A stretch of 64,000 bases of DNA from Clostridium swellfunianum (GCF_023656515.1 NZ_JAMOFV010000006.1:3456036-3520035), one strand, 5' to 3'; shown: positions 50,912 to 61,191, counted from the stretch's first letter. Program-made: numbers and translations. Notes: a model not told the origin generated them from the letters alone.

Positions 50912-52840
50912 ATGGACTTGATTAAGATAGTAAAATTGCAAGATGATAATACAATAAGCTATGCTGCAGAAGAATTGATGAAGTATCTAAAGGAGATAAC
51001 TTGTAACAGTGATGAATACAACATAGCAAATGCAAAAAATAATAGCGGGCTATGTGAAAAAATAATTTATCTTGGATGCTTTTCAGATTTTAAACTGTAT
51101 TGGAACTGTAAATTGGAAAATGCAGAGCTTGATGATGCTGTATATGTTGATATTAAGAAAGGTACAGGTATAATTGCAGGTTCAAATTCAAGAAGCATAT
51201 TGCTTGCTGTTTATAGATTTTTAACTGAATTAGGCTGCAGGTGGGTCCGTCCAGGAAAAGAAGGAGAAATAATAATAAATAAGCCTTTAGAGGAAATCAA
51301 TGTATCCTTGAAAGAAACCGCATCTTTGAGACATAGAGGTATTGTAATAGAGGGTGCTGACAGCTATGAAAATGTATCTGATATAATCGAATGGCTGCCG
51401 AAGGTTTTTTATAATTCATACTTTATTCAGTTTAAAGAGGCTTATACTTTCTTTGACAAGTGGTACAGTCATGTTAATAATCCAACAAAGACTGCAGAGT
51501 CATTCAACATAGATATGGCAAGGGAGCTTACTCATAAGCTTGAAAAAGAGATTGAAAAAAGAGGTTTGATATACCATGCAGTTGGGCATGGGTGGACTAC
51601 GGAATGTTTAGGAATACAGGCCCTAGGCTGGGACTCTGAGAAGCACAGCTTGAAACCTGAGTTATACGAATACCTAGCAGAAGTAAATGGAAAAAGGGAT
51701 TTGTGGAACGGAATACCAATGAATACTAACCTTTGTTATTCTAATCCTAAAGCAGTAGAACTGATAACAAATCATATAGTCCAGTATATCGCTGAACATA
51801 GTTATATTGATTTTCTTCATGTATGGTTGGCAGATGATTTAAATAACTATTGTGAGTGTGAAGAATGTAAAAAGCATACACCTACAGATTTATATATTCG
51901 AATTCTTAATTTGCTGGATGAAAAGCTGACAAGAGAAGGCCTGAACCAGAAGATAGTATTTCTCATATATTACGAACTGTTGTGGCCGCCAAAGCATGAG
52001 AAAATTAATAATCCAGACAGATTTATAATGATGTTTGCACCAATTTCACGTACCTTCGAAAAATCCTATAAGGGATTTAAAGGGAATGAAGCTATACCAG
52101 AGTATGCGAGAAACAAGATGGTGCTACCAACAAGCCTGGGTGAAAATCTAGCATATTTGGAGCACTGGCAGAAGATATTTAAGGGTGACAGCTTTGATTT
52201 TGATTACCCTTTAGGAAGAGCTCACTACGGAGATCCTGGATACTGCAAGATTTCTAGGGTAATAAGCGAGGATATAAAAAGTTTAAAGAATCTGGGCATG
52301 AATGGATATTTAAGCTGTCAGGAGCAAAGAGCCTTCCTACCAACAGGGCTGCCTAATTATGTTATGGGGCTTACACTTTGGAATACTTCTATAGAGTTTG
52401 ATTATATTGCAGAGGATTACTTTAAAAATGCGTTTGGTCCTAGATGGAAGGAAGGTAAGAATTATCTAGAGGAATTGTCTCAGTTATTTGATATAGAGTA
52501 TTGGTGTGCGCAAAAAGAGTGGATTGATGAAGTAGTAGGAGAAAACATGAAAAAGGTTGCTAGTTTTGTTGACACATTCATGCCAGTGATAGAAGCCAAT
52601 TTAAACCTGGATAACAACTGCTGGAGAAAGTCTTGGGAGTATCTGTATTGGCATGTGGATTACTGCAAGCTTTTTGCAAGATTTCTTCAGTGCAAGACTG
52701 AAGGCGATGAAGCAAAAATATATGAGACTTGGAATGAACTAAAAGGCTATATACAAAAAACAGAAGATAAAATTCAGCCTGTGTATGATGTTTACAGATT
52801 TATTCAAATAGTACAATGGAAATTTGAGCTTAAGGCTTAA
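50912..52840 (+). CDS. DUF4838-type protein, candidate glycoside hydrolase
   Basis: 642 residues from ATG 50912 (RBS GGGAGGTT; a frame from 50840 has none). The N-terminal 130 residues look like the alpha-glucuronidase N-domain fold: YAAEELMKYLKEIT, then GIIAGSNSRSILLAVYRFLTELGCRWVRPGKEGE. The body has LRHRGIVIEGA, VGHGWTTECLG and the Cys-rich LHVWLADDLNNYCECEECKKHTP, typical of DUF4838. Families with this N-domain followed by a TIM barrel are often glycosidases, but catalytic residues are not established. No signal peptide. Flanked by sulfatases, so it probably acts on the same sulfated glycan. Function unproven. Confidence 0.75.
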   Translation: MDLIKIVKLQDDNTISYAAEELMKYLKEITCNSDEYNIANAKNNSGLCEKIIYLGCFSDFKLYWNCKLENAELDDAVYVDIKKGTGIIAGSNSRSILLAVYRFLTELGCRWVRPGKEGEIIINKPLEEINVSLKETASLRHRGIVIEGADSYENVSDIIEWLPKVFYNSYFIQFKEAYTFFDKWYSHVNNPTKTAESFNIDMARELTHKLEKEIEKRGLIYHAVGHGWTTECLGIQALGWDSEKHSLKPELYEYLAEVNGKRDLWNGIPMNTNLCYSNPKAVELITNHIVQYIAEHSYIDFLHVWLADDLNNYCECEECKKHTPTDLYIRILNLLDEKLTREGLNQKIVFLIYYELLWPPKHEKINNPDRFIMMFAPISRTFEKSYKGFKGNEAIPEYARNKMVLPTSLGENLAYLEHWQKIFKGDSFDFDYPLGRAHYGDPGYCKISRVISEDIKSLKNLGMNGYLSCQEQRAFLPTGLPNYVMGLTLWNTSIEFDYIAEDYFKNAFGPRWKEGKNYLEELSQLFDIEYWCAQKEWIDEVVGENMKKVASFVDTFMPVIEANLNLDNNCWRKSWEYLYWHVDYCKLFARFLQCKTEGDEAKIYETWNELKGYIQKTEDKIQPVYDVYRFIQIVQWKFELKA

Positions 52841-52913
52841 AAATAAACTGATGTAAGATAATGAGTTATCTAATTTTAAATATGTACCGTGTAGATCGAG
52901 AGGAGGAATAAAG

Positions 52914-54404
52914 TTGTACCATAAGCAGATAATAGTCATTATGACAGATTCACAAAGAAAGGATATGGTGGGGTGTTATGGCAATAAGGCTATGAAAACT
53001 CCAAACCTTGATAATTTGGCTGAAATAGGCATGCGCTTTAATAAAGCATATACAACTCAGCCAGTATGTGGGCCGGCCCGGTCAGCCATATTTACCGGCA
53101 CATATCCTCATACCAATGGCAGCTGGGGAAACGGCATGGCTTTAGGTGATAATGTTAAAACTATAGGACAACGGCTTCGTGACAACGGATTTGAAACGGC
53201 ATATATAGGAAAATGGCATCTAGACGGAGGAGACTATTTTGGACTTGGACGATGTCCTGATGGCTGGAATAGTGAATATTGGTATGACATGAGGTGCTAT
53301 CTTGAGGAATTGACAGAAGAGGATAGAGTATGGTCAAGAAAACCGCAAATTATGGAGCAGAGAAAAATTACTGAGGAGTTTACATACAGTCATAGATGCA
53401 GTGATAGAGCTATTGATTTTCTATCTAAAAATAAAGATGAGGATTTTCTTTTAGTAGTTTCCTATGATGAGCCTCATGATCCCTATGTATGTCCAGAACC
53501 ATACTCATCAATGTACAGGGATTATGAGTTTCCGAAGAATATTAATCTTTGGGATAATCTTGAAGACAAGCCAGAGCACCATAGGGCTTGGGCTGGGGAT
53601 AATCTTTATTCTGACAAAGATAGCTTAAAAATAAAGCAGCAATATTTTTTTGGCTGCAATTCCTATGTTGACTATGAAATAGGGAGAGTCTTGAATACTA
53701 TTTATGAGAGTACGCCCGATGCTTTAATAATATATACCTCAGACCATGGGGATATGCTTAACTCACATTCTCTCACTGGCAAAGGTGCTGCAATGTATGA
53801 GGAGATTACAAATATACCTTTTATTGTTAGGTGGCCTGGAATAACACCTGAAGGTTTTGTATGCCACAGTCCTGTTTCTCATATTGATATTACTCCAACA
53901 ATTCTAGAGGCAGCAGGCCTTTCAGTGGCAAAGCTTTTAGAAGGAAAGAGTCTGAAAAGTACATTGTGTGACCCAGCTGTGAAAACAAATGATGCTGTAT
54001 TTATGGAGTTTTCAAGATATGAGGTTGACCATGATGGGTTTGGCGGCTTTCAGCCTGTGAGAGCGATTTTTGACGGAAGGTACAAGCTTGTTATAAATCT
54101 TTTAACTTCAGATGAGCTTTACGATATTGAGAAGGATCCTTCAGAAATGAAAAATATTATAAAGGATGCAGAATATGGTGATGTACTGGATAAACTGCAT
54201 GACATGCTTTTAGCTTGGATGAATAATACCCGTGACCCCTTCAGAGGCTACTATTGGGAGCAACGGCCTTGGAAAAAGGATGCCTCCTCAGCTACCTGGT
54301 CTTATACGGGTATGACCAGGCAAAGAGAAAATGAAGAGTATGAGCCGAAACAGCTTGACTATTCCACAGGCTTGGAGATTACAGAAGCAGTTAGAAGAAA
54401 GTAA
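52914..54404 (+). CDS. Sulfatase (formylglycine-dependent, Cys type)
   Basis: 496 residues starting at TTG 52914 behind GAGGAGGAA. Metal site IIVIMTDSQRKDMVGCYGN, active-site Cys in QPVCGPARSAIFTGTYPHTNG (C-G-P-A-R), YIGKWHLDGGDYFG, DEPHDPYVCPEPY and LIIYTSDHGDMLNSH. C-terminal LVINLLTSDELYDIEKDPSEMKN is the usual subdomain. No signal peptide. Clearly a different subfamily from the sulfatases at 49396 and 58587, suggesting another sulfate position. Confidence 0.93.
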   Translation: MYHKQIIVIMTDSQRKDMVGCYGNKAMKTPNLDNLAEIGMRFNKAYTTQPVCGPARSAIFTGTYPHTNGSWGNGMALGDNVKTIGQRLRDNGFETAYIGKWHLDGGDYFGLGRCPDGWNSEYWYDMRCYLEELTEEDRVWSRKPQIMEQRKITEEFTYSHRCSDRAIDFLSKNKDEDFLLVVSYDEPHDPYVCPEPYSSMYRDYEFPKNINLWDNLEDKPEHHRAWAGDNLYSDKDSLKIKQQYFFGCNSYVDYEIGRVLNTIYESTPDALIIYTSDHGDMLNSHSLTGKGAAMYEEITNIPFIVRWPGITPEGFVCHSPVSHIDITPTILEAAGLSVAKLLEGKSLKSTLCDPAVKTNDAVFMEFSRYEVDHDGFGGFQPVRAIFDGRYKLVINLLTSDELYDIEKDPSEMKNIIKDAEYGDVLDKLHDMLLAWMNNTRDPFRGYYWEQRPWKKDASSATWSYTGMTRQRENEEYEPKQLDYSTGLEITEAVRRK

Positions 54405-54414
54405 CATGAAATTT

Positions 54415-54445
54415 ATAGTAGCAGAAGTGATAATTCTGCTGCTAT
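54415..54445 (+). terminator. Stem-loop after the second sulfatase
   Basis: The perfect 12-bp stem ATAGTAGCAGAA (54415-54426) / TTCTGCTGCTAT (54434-54445) is followed by ATTTAAATT, a weak U-tail. Partial terminator or mRNA-protecting hairpin. Confidence 0.5.
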
Positions 54446-54524
54446 ATTTAAATTAATGTAAGGAAATTATATTCTATTAATTAAATATTAGATTTAAGAA
54501 TAACTACAGTAAGGAGATAGCACT

Positions 54525-56759
54525 ATGCCAAGACAGAACATTTCATTAAATAGTGTGTGGTTATATAAAGATAATTTTAAAGAAGAGTATATCAATAGCT
54601 TTTATGATGACTCCGATTTTATAACAGTAAATCTTCCTCATGCAAACAAAGAGGTCCCCTACAACTATTTTGATGAAAAATCCTACCAATTTGTATCCTG
54701 CTATAGAAAAAAGTTTACCGTTGGCATGGAAAATAAAGATAAGCTTCTTTTTATAGATTTTGAGGGAGTTATGACCTATGCAAGGGTGTTTTGCAACGGC
54801 CTATATGTTGGTGAACACAAAGGAGGATATACTCCTTTTTCCGTTGACATCACAAGCTGTGTTAACTTTGAAGAAGAAAATGTTATTGCTGTAATGGTGG
54901 ATTCTACAGAGAGAGAAGATATACCTCCCTTTGGATATGTTATTGATTATTTAACCTTTGGGGGAATTTATAGAGAAGTAAGCCTAAGAATAGTTGATAA
55001 AGTACATATAAGTAATGTATTTGCAAAAACCCTTCGTGTACTTAAAGAGGAGAAGAAGGTTTTAGCAGAAGTATACATAAACAATACAAGTAAGGCACAT
55101 GGAGGATTTAAGCTAAATGCCTACCTTTCTGAGGGTGAAAGGGTTTTGGCAGAAAAACAAGAGCTATTTTCCCTTAGATATGGCATAAACTGTAAATTCG
55201 AGATACAGCTTGACTGCATAAAGGAAGCAAAGCTGTGGGATATTGACAGCCCAAATCTTTACGATTTTAAGGTATCAATTGAGTGCTGCAGCGGGTATGA
55301 TGACAGCTTCGCAGTAAGAATCGGTTTTAGAGAAGCTATTGTGACTGAAGGTGGTTTTTATCTTAACGGAAGAAGATTGAAAATCAGAGGTCTTAATCGT
55401 CATCAGTCCTATCCTTATGTGGGATATGCCATGCCAGCAAGAGCGCAAAGAAATGATGCAGACATATTAAAATATGATCTTAACCTTAATACCGTAAGAA
55501 CCTCTCATTATCCCCAATCAAGGCATTTTTTAGACCGCTGTGATGAAATTGGACTTCTTGTATTTGAGGAAATACCAGGCTGGCAACATATTGGCAATGA
55601 AGAGTGGAAAGCTGTAGCCTGTGAGAATGTAAGGGAGATGATTAAAAGAGATTGGAATCATCCTTCCATATTCCTATGGGGAGTTCGTATTAACGAATCT
55701 GGAGATAATCACGACTTCTATACAAAAACAAATGCTATTGCACATGAACTTGACGATACACGCCAAACCGGAGGAGTTCGATGCATAGAGCGAAGTGAGC
55801 TTCTAGAGGATGTATACACTATGAATGATTTTATCCATAGGGGAGAAGAAATAGTTTTAAGAGACCAAAAGCATGTTACAGGATTAGATAAGCATGTACC
55901 ATATATGGTAACTGAATTTAATGGGCATATTTATCCGACAAAGAGGTTTGATAATGAGGAACGATTGATAGAACAGGCATTAAGGCATTTTAGAGTTAAC
56001 AATAAAGCTGCCTTAGAGAATAATATTTCTGGAGCTATAGGCTGGTGTGCTTTTGATTATAACACACACTTTGACTTTGGTTCAGGTGATAGAATTTGCT
56101 ACCATGGTGTTATGGACATGTTTAGAATTCATAAGTTTGTAGCTTTTATGTATAAAAGTCAGGTAAGTCCTGACAAGGAGGTTATACTCGAGCCTTTAAC
56201 CTTATGGAGCCGTGGCGAACGTAATATAGGAATGATTGTTCCGCAGGTTATTTGTACAAACTGTGAGGCTGTGGAGCTTTATGTTGAAGGTAAGCTTTTA
56301 GGAAAGTATTATCCTGATAAGGAAAACTTTGCAGGATTAGAATATCCACCGGTATTTATTCATGAGATTCCTGGAGACTGGGGAGTTTCATGGGGAGAGG
56401 CTGAATTTAAAGGCTATATTAATGGCAAGGAAGTTATAAGCAAGAAGTTTTGTAGAAATCCTGTGCCGAAATTAATAACTGCCGAAGCTGATGACCTTAC
56501 TCTTTCTTCAGGTGATATGGACGCAACAAGGATAGTTTATAAAATAGTGGATAAGGCAGGAAATATACTTCCATATATTAATGAGCCTGTTGAATTTGAA
56601 ATATCCGGACCTGGTGAGATTATTGGACCCAAGATCACAGCCTTTATTGGTGGCTGTATTGCAGTATGGATTAGAACTATGGGCGAAAAGGGTGATATAA
56701 AATTAAAGGCAAGAAGCAGCAGACTCGAAGCGGAAGAATTAACATTCATGGTAATATAA
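54525..56759 (+). CDS. Glycoside hydrolase family 2 (beta-galactosidase/beta-glucuronidase type)
   Basis: 744 residues. N-terminal jelly-roll sugar-binding domain (about 1-160), an Ig-like domain, then a TIM barrel from about 275 with LRGLNRHQSYPYVGYAMP, HYPQSRHFLDRCDEIGLLVFEE, acid/base Glu in FLWGVRINESGD and likely nucleophile in YMVTEFNGH. Two more C-terminal beta domains follow. No signal peptide. GH2 includes beta-galactosidases, glucuronidases and mannosidases; the locus (GH35, GH20, sulfatases) favours beta-galactosidase activity. Start behind AAGGAGATAG. Confidence 0.9.
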   Translation: MPRQNISLNSVWLYKDNFKEEYINSFYDDSDFITVNLPHANKEVPYNYFDEKSYQFVSCYRKKFTVGMENKDKLLFIDFEGVMTYARVFCNGLYVGEHKGGYTPFSVDITSCVNFEEENVIAVMVDSTEREDIPPFGYVIDYLTFGGIYREVSLRIVDKVHISNVFAKTLRVLKEEKKVLAEVYINNTSKAHGGFKLNAYLSEGERVLAEKQELFSLRYGINCKFEIQLDCIKEAKLWDIDSPNLYDFKVSIECCSGYDDSFAVRIGFREAIVTEGGFYLNGRRLKIRGLNRHQSYPYVGYAMPARAQRNDADILKYDLNLNTVRTSHYPQSRHFLDRCDEIGLLVFEEIPGWQHIGNEEWKAVACENVREMIKRDWNHPSIFLWGVRINESGDNHDFYTKTNAIAHELDDTRQTGGVRCIERSELLEDVYTMNDFIHRGEEIVLRDQKHVTGLDKHVPYMVTEFNGHIYPTKRFDNEERLIEQALRHFRVNNKAALENNISGAIGWCAFDYNTHFDFGSGDRICYHGVMDMFRIHKFVAFMYKSQVSPDKEVILEPLTLWSRGERNIGMIVPQVICTNCEAVELYVEGKLLGKYYPDKENFAGLEYPPVFIHEIPGDWGVSWGEAEFKGYINGKEVISKKFCRNPVPKLITAEADDLTLSSGDMDATRIVYKIVDKAGNILPYINEPVEFEISGPGEIIGPKITAFIGGCIAVWIRTMGEKGDIKLKARSSRLEAEELTFMVI

Positions 56760-56791
56760 CTTAAACAGGTTGTTTTGTAAAGGAGATAGTT

Positions 56792-58537
56792 ATGGCTAAA
56801 TTTGAAGCTAGAAATGGTAGATTTTTTTATAATGAAAGTGAAATACGAATTATTTCAGGAAGTATTCACTACTTCAGAGTGGTGCCAGAATATTGGAGAG
56901 ATAGACTGGAAAAGTTAAAAGCCTGTGGATTTAATACAGTAGAGACCTATGTGCCTTGGAATTTACATGAACCTCAACCAGAACAATATAATTTTGCAGG
57001 CATGGCTGATATTGAAGGATTCATAAAGATTGCTCAGGAGTTAGGCCTTCTTGTTATAGTAAGACCATCCCCTTTTATATGCGCAGAATGGGAGTTTGGA
57101 GGATTGCCCTCCTGGTTGCTTAAGGATCGTAACATGAGATTAAGATGTGCATATAAGCCATTTCTTGACAGGGTTGATAAATACTATGACATTCTAATTG
57201 AAAAAATGAAACCTTTATTGTGCACAAATGGCGGACCAATAATAGCTATGCAAGTAGAAAATGAATATGGAAGCTATGGCAATGATAAGGAATATCTTAA
57301 ATATATTGAAAAAGCTCTTATAAAAAGAGGAATAGACGTGCTCCTGTTTACGTCTGACGGACCAAGTGATCTTATGCTTGGTGGCGGAACCCTTCCTAAT
57401 ATTCTAAAGACCGCAAACTTTGGGTCAAAGGCAGAAGAAGCCTTTAAAAAACTTAGGGAATATGAAAAGGAAGGCCCATTAATGTGTACAGAGTTTTGGA
57501 TTGGCTGGTTTGACCAGTGGGGGAACGAGCATCATATAAGAGATGCTAAAGATGTAGCAGAGGTTTTTGAAGATATTCTTAAAGCAGGAAGCTCAGTGAA
57601 TTTCTATATGTTTCATGGCGGAACTAATTTTGGCTTTTATAATGGAGCTAACTATTTTGAGAAATATGATGCAACGGTAACAAGTTATGATTATGGTTCC
57701 TTATTAAGTGAAGATGGTGAGCCTACAGATAAATATTATCTTGTTAAGGAGTTAATAAGCAAGTATCAAACTGCTCCTGAGGTCAAGCTCTCTACGAATA
57801 TCAGGAAGAAGACTTATGGAGAGGTAAGGATCACTGAAGGCTCTGCACTTTTTGATATACTTCCTAGCATAGCTGAGCCAATATATACTCCATATGTTCA
57901 GACAATGGAAGAAGTTGATCAAGACTATGGCTTCATATTATATAGGACAGAGATAAAGGGTCCATGGAAAGGTGCTACTATGTCCTTTATGGATATGCAT
58001 GATAGAGCTCAAATATTTGTTAATGGTCAATATAAAGGAACGGTGCATAGAAATGATTTGAAGAAGGATATTGTACTTGATTTTGAAGAAGACTCGAACA
58101 AACTTGATATTCTTGTTGAAAACATGGGTAGAATCAACTATGGTCCATATCTAAAGGATTTTAAAGGAATAAGTGATAATGTTAAGCTTGATTACCAGTT
58201 TCACTATGGGTGGGAAATATATCCGCTACCTCTAAACAATATAGAAGCGATAAAATTTGATAATTTACCTGAAAATCTTCAGAAAGATAAACCAATGTTC
58301 TATAGAGCAAGCTTTAATATTAAAGAGGTGGGAGACACGTTTCTTGATCTAGAAGGATGGACAAAAGGTGTTGTATTTATAAATGGTTTTAACATAGGCA
58401 GGTATTGGAATATAGGTCCGCAGAAGAAGTTATATATACCAGGCCCACTCTTAAAAGAGGGTAATAATAAAATTGTAATATTTGAACAGCATGCTGCTGA
58501 AAAACTTGTTATTAGATTTACTGACAAGCCTTTTTAA
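56792..58537 (+). CDS. Beta-galactosidase, glycoside hydrolase family 35
   Basis: 581 residues, length and layout of bacterial BgaC-type GH35. Opening IRIISGSIHYFRVVPEYWRDRLEKLKACGFNTVETYVPWNLHEP, acid/base Glu in AMQVENEYGSYG (about 157), nucleophile Glu in MCTEFWIGWFDQWG (about 234), MFHGGTNFGF, then two beta-jelly-roll domains with YRASFNIKE and WTKGVVFINGFNIGRYW. No signal peptide. Pneumococcal BgaC is specific for Gal-beta-1,3-GlcNAc, found on mucin-type glycans; a similar job here is inference. RBS AAAGGAGATAG. Confidence 0.94.
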   Translation: MAKFEARNGRFFYNESEIRIISGSIHYFRVVPEYWRDRLEKLKACGFNTVETYVPWNLHEPQPEQYNFAGMADIEGFIKIAQELGLLVIVRPSPFICAEWEFGGLPSWLLKDRNMRLRCAYKPFLDRVDKYYDILIEKMKPLLCTNGGPIIAMQVENEYGSYGNDKEYLKYIEKALIKRGIDVLLFTSDGPSDLMLGGGTLPNILKTANFGSKAEEAFKKLREYEKEGPLMCTEFWIGWFDQWGNEHHIRDAKDVAEVFEDILKAGSSVNFYMFHGGTNFGFYNGANYFEKYDATVTSYDYGSLLSEDGEPTDKYYLVKELISKYQTAPEVKLSTNIRKKTYGEVRITEGSALFDILPSIAEPIYTPYVQTMEEVDQDYGFILYRTEIKGPWKGATMSFMDMHDRAQIFVNGQYKGTVHRNDLKKDIVLDFEEDSNKLDILVENMGRINYGPYLKDFKGISDNVKLDYQFHYGWEIYPLPLNNIEAIKFDNLPENLQKDKPMFYRASFNIKEVGDTFLDLEGWTKGVVFINGFNIGRYWNIGPQKKLYIPGPLLKEGNNKIVIFEQHAAEKLVIRFTDKPF

Positions 58538-58586
58538 GAGAAGAAGTGAAAAGGTATAAGTCTTTTTGGCTTAAAGGAGTACGAAA

Positions 58587-60032
58587 ATGAAACCAAATGT
58601 AATTTTGATAGAAGTAGATCAAATGCGTGGAGACTGTATTGGAGTACTAGGGTATTCAGTAGTTGAAACTCCTTATCTTGATACTATGGTGAGAAATGGA
58701 TACTTGTTTAATAATGCATATTCAGCAACACCAACTTGTGTTCCAGCAAGAGCTGCTATACTTACAGGAATGTCTCAGAGATCTCATGGAAGAGTAGGGT
58801 ATATGGATAAAGTTGATTGGAATTATGAACATACAATTGCTTCAGAATTTATGAATGCTGGATATCATACTCAAGCTATAGGAAAAATGCATGTATATCC
58901 AACAAGAAATCTTTGTGGTTTTCATAATGTTGTTTTACATGATGGATATTTTCATTACTGCAGAAATTCTAATGTTTCAATAATTGAGCATTTTAATCAA
59001 TGCGATGACTATTTAAATTGGTTAAAAGAGAAAAATTGCAATATTGATTTGCTTGATTGCGGGCTTGAGTGTAATTCATGGATATCAAGACCTTGGATGT
59101 ATAGTGAGGAACTTCATCCAACAAATTGGGTAACAACACAATCTATAGATTTCTTAAGAAAGAGAGATCCGAGAAAGCCATTCTTCTTAAAGATGTCTTA
59201 TGTAAGACCACATTCGCCATTAGATCCACCAGAGGTTTATTATAATCAATATATAAATGAATATATTAAAGATTCTCCTATTGGCGATTGGGCTGACACG
59301 GAAGATAAGAAAGGTGCCGGGCAAATATTTAATTGCTCAAAAGGTATGGTTAACAAAAAGGCATTAAGAAGGGCAAAGGCTTCGTATTATGGCTTGATAA
59401 CTCATATTGATCACCAGATAGGAAGATTTCTGCAAGTGCTTGATGAATACAACTGCTTAAATAATTCCATTATATTATTTACTTCTGACCATGGTGACTT
59501 ACTTGGAGATCATAATTTATTCAGAAAAACCTATCCTTATCAGGGGAGCATAGCTGTTCCATTTATTATATATGATCCAGGTAATTTATTAGGAAGAGAA
59601 AGGGGAAGAGTTATTTCTGATATTGTAGAGCTTAGGGATATTATGCCTACATTATTAGATATAGCAGGTTTGGATATCCCAGATACTGTAGATGGTAAAA
59701 GTGTTAGAACATTGATAGAAGGCAGTTCTGATTCTTGGAGAGAATACTTACATGGTGAACATAGTGGAGGAATAATTTCTAATCATTATATAGTTACCGA
59801 TAAAGATAAATACATATGGTATTCTCAAACAGGTCAAGAACAGTATTTTGACATCTATAAGGATCCGCATGAGATTCAAGACCTTATAAAGGATGAGAAT
59901 TATGCCTCAAGAATTAATTACTTAAGAAGGCAGCTAATAAAAGAACTAGAAGGAAGAGAAGAAGGCTACACTGACGGCAAAAACCTTATAGTTGGAAAAA
60001 GCCCGCTAGCTTGTTTGAGCCATATACTATAA
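58587..60032 (+). CDS. Sulfatase (formylglycine-dependent, Cys type)
   Basis: 481 residues. Metal site [21 protein letters not shown], active-site Cys in [21 protein letters not shown] (about 52; C-V-P-A-R), [24 protein letters not shown] and [14 protein letters not shown]. No signal peptide. It is the closest relative in the window of the relic at 49125. Last gene of the GH2-GH35-sulfatase run, RBS AAAGGAGTA; a bidirectional terminator follows. Confidence 0.93.
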   Translation: MKPNVILIEVDQMRGDCIGVLGYSVVETPYLDTMVRNGYLFNNAYSATPTCVPARAAILTGMSQRSHGRVGYMDKVDWNYEHTIASEFMNAGYHTQAIGKMHVYPTRNLCGFHNVVLHDGYFHYCRNSNVSIIEHFNQCDDYLNWLKEKNCNIDLLDCGLECNSWISRPWMYSEELHPTNWVTTQSIDFLRKRDPRKPFFLKMSYVRPHSPLDPPEVYYNQYINEYIKDSPIGDWADTEDKKGAGQIFNCSKGMVNKKALRRAKASYYGLITHIDHQIGRFLQVLDEYNCLNNSIILFTSDHGDLLGDHNLFRKTYPYQGSIAVPFIIYDPGNLLGRERGRVISDIVELRDIMPTLLDIAGLDIPDTVDGKSVRTLIEGSSDSWREYLHGEHSGGIISNHYIVTDKDKYIWYSQTGQEQYFDIYKDPHEIQDLIKDENYASRINYLRRQLIKELEGREEGYTDGKNLIVGKSPLACLSHIL

Positions 60033-60041
60033 TAAAATAGT

Positions 60042-60075
60042 AGACTTCAGTAAAAATTCGATTTTGCTGAAGTCT
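60042..60075. terminator. Bidirectional terminator between the sulfatase and LacI genes
   Basis: The stem AGACTTCAG (60042-60050) / CTGAAGTCT (60067-60075), extended inward by TAAAA/TTTTG, has T-rich tails on both sides. Confidence 0.85.
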
Positions 60076-60087
60076 TATTTTTTATAG

Positions 60088-61110
60088 TTATACTTTCATA
60101 GTGCTACTTTCGCGCTTTGCGATAGTAAAAGGTATATCTATTTTAATTGGAAGGCTATGCCCGTGCTCAATCCGATCAATTAATGTTTTTGCAGTTATTT
60201 TACCTAGTTCATCTATAGGAATATGTACAGTAGTCAGCATAGGGGATACATATTGAGCCATGTCGATATCATCAATGCTGATGATAGAGATATCCTCTGG
60301 CACTCGAAGGTTATTTTCCTTAATAGCTTTTAATGCTCCTATTGCAGTAATATCGTTAGCGCAAAATATTGCGGTAATATTTGTGTTATTTCGCAAAAGT
60401 TCTTTTGCTCCTTTGTATCCTCCATCAGTTGATAAATGAGTGTTAATAATACATTTATGATTTATGGGAAGGGATAATTCCTTTAGGGCATCGCTATATC
60501 CTTTATAGCGGACTTCGTTATTCACTTCTCCGATATATCCTATATTTGTGTGTCTTTGGCTTGCAAGGTGTTTTACTGCAGCTATGGATGCCTTATAACC
60601 ATCACAAATAATTTGGTCATAGTTGCAATCAATGCTATTAAGTCCCGCATATACAATATTCTTGTAATGCTTTTTTAGAAAGCTTATAAGGTTTGGATTA
60701 AATCTTCCAAGAACTACAACACCATCTACTTTGGTATTTGATATGATGTTAAATGTTGTTGAACTGTTTAAATCGAAGGCTGAAAAAGTATATCTTAAGT
60801 TGTAGCCTTGCTTAAAAGCCTCTTTTTCTATAGAACGAGAAAGATCCAAAAAAAATGGTTCATCGATTGCGTCAACAGAACGTGCTACTATGCAGGCTAT
60901 GCCTTTATTTTCCTTTATGCTAGGGGTATCGCTTTCGCCTAACTTCAGACTGCGTGCAGCGGCATTAGGAGTATAACCAGTCTCTCGTACAATAGACCAG
61001 ATTTTTTCTTGTAACTCCTGGCTGGCTGCTTTTGTATCTTTATTATTTATTACTCTAGAAACAGTAGAAACAGAAACACCCACACGTGCAGCAATATCTT
61101 TCAGTGTCAT
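60088..61110 (-). CDS. LacI-family transcriptional regulator
   Basis: 340 residues. LacI HTH TLKDIAARVGVSVSTVSRVINNKDT with hinge helix TPNAAARSLKLGE, then a periplasmic-binding-protein-like sensor (GVVVLGRFNP, HLASQRHTNIGYIGEV, AIFCANDITAIGALKAI, IISIDDIDMA, TVHIPIDELG). The small-sugar pocket is not identifiable. Divergent from the TIM-LarA-kinase genes with a CAAACGTTTG palindrome between, so it probably represses them and itself; it could also touch the CG-centred sites before lplB. RBS GGAGG. Confidence 0.92.
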   Translation of the reverse strand: MTLKDIAARVGVSVSTVSRVINNKDTKAASQELQEKIWSIVRETGYTPNAAARSLKLGESDTPSIKENKGIACIVARSVDAIDEPFFLDLSRSIEKEAFKQGYNLRYTFSAFDLNSSTTFNIISNTKVDGVVVLGRFNPNLISFLKKHYKNIVYAGLNSIDCNYDQIICDGYKASIAAVKHLASQRHTNIGYIGEVNNEVRYKGYSDALKELSLPINHKCIINTHLSTDGGYKGAKELLRNNTNITAIFCANDITAIGALKAIKENNLRVPEDISIISIDDIDMAQYVSPMLTTVHIPIDELGKITAKTLIDRIEHGHSLPIKIDIPFTIAKRESSTMKV

Positions 61111-61191
61111 GATAAAACCTCCATATAACTTGATAGGCTTATTTTAATAGTTTTATTTTAACATTTCTATTAATATCTTAGCAAACGTTTG

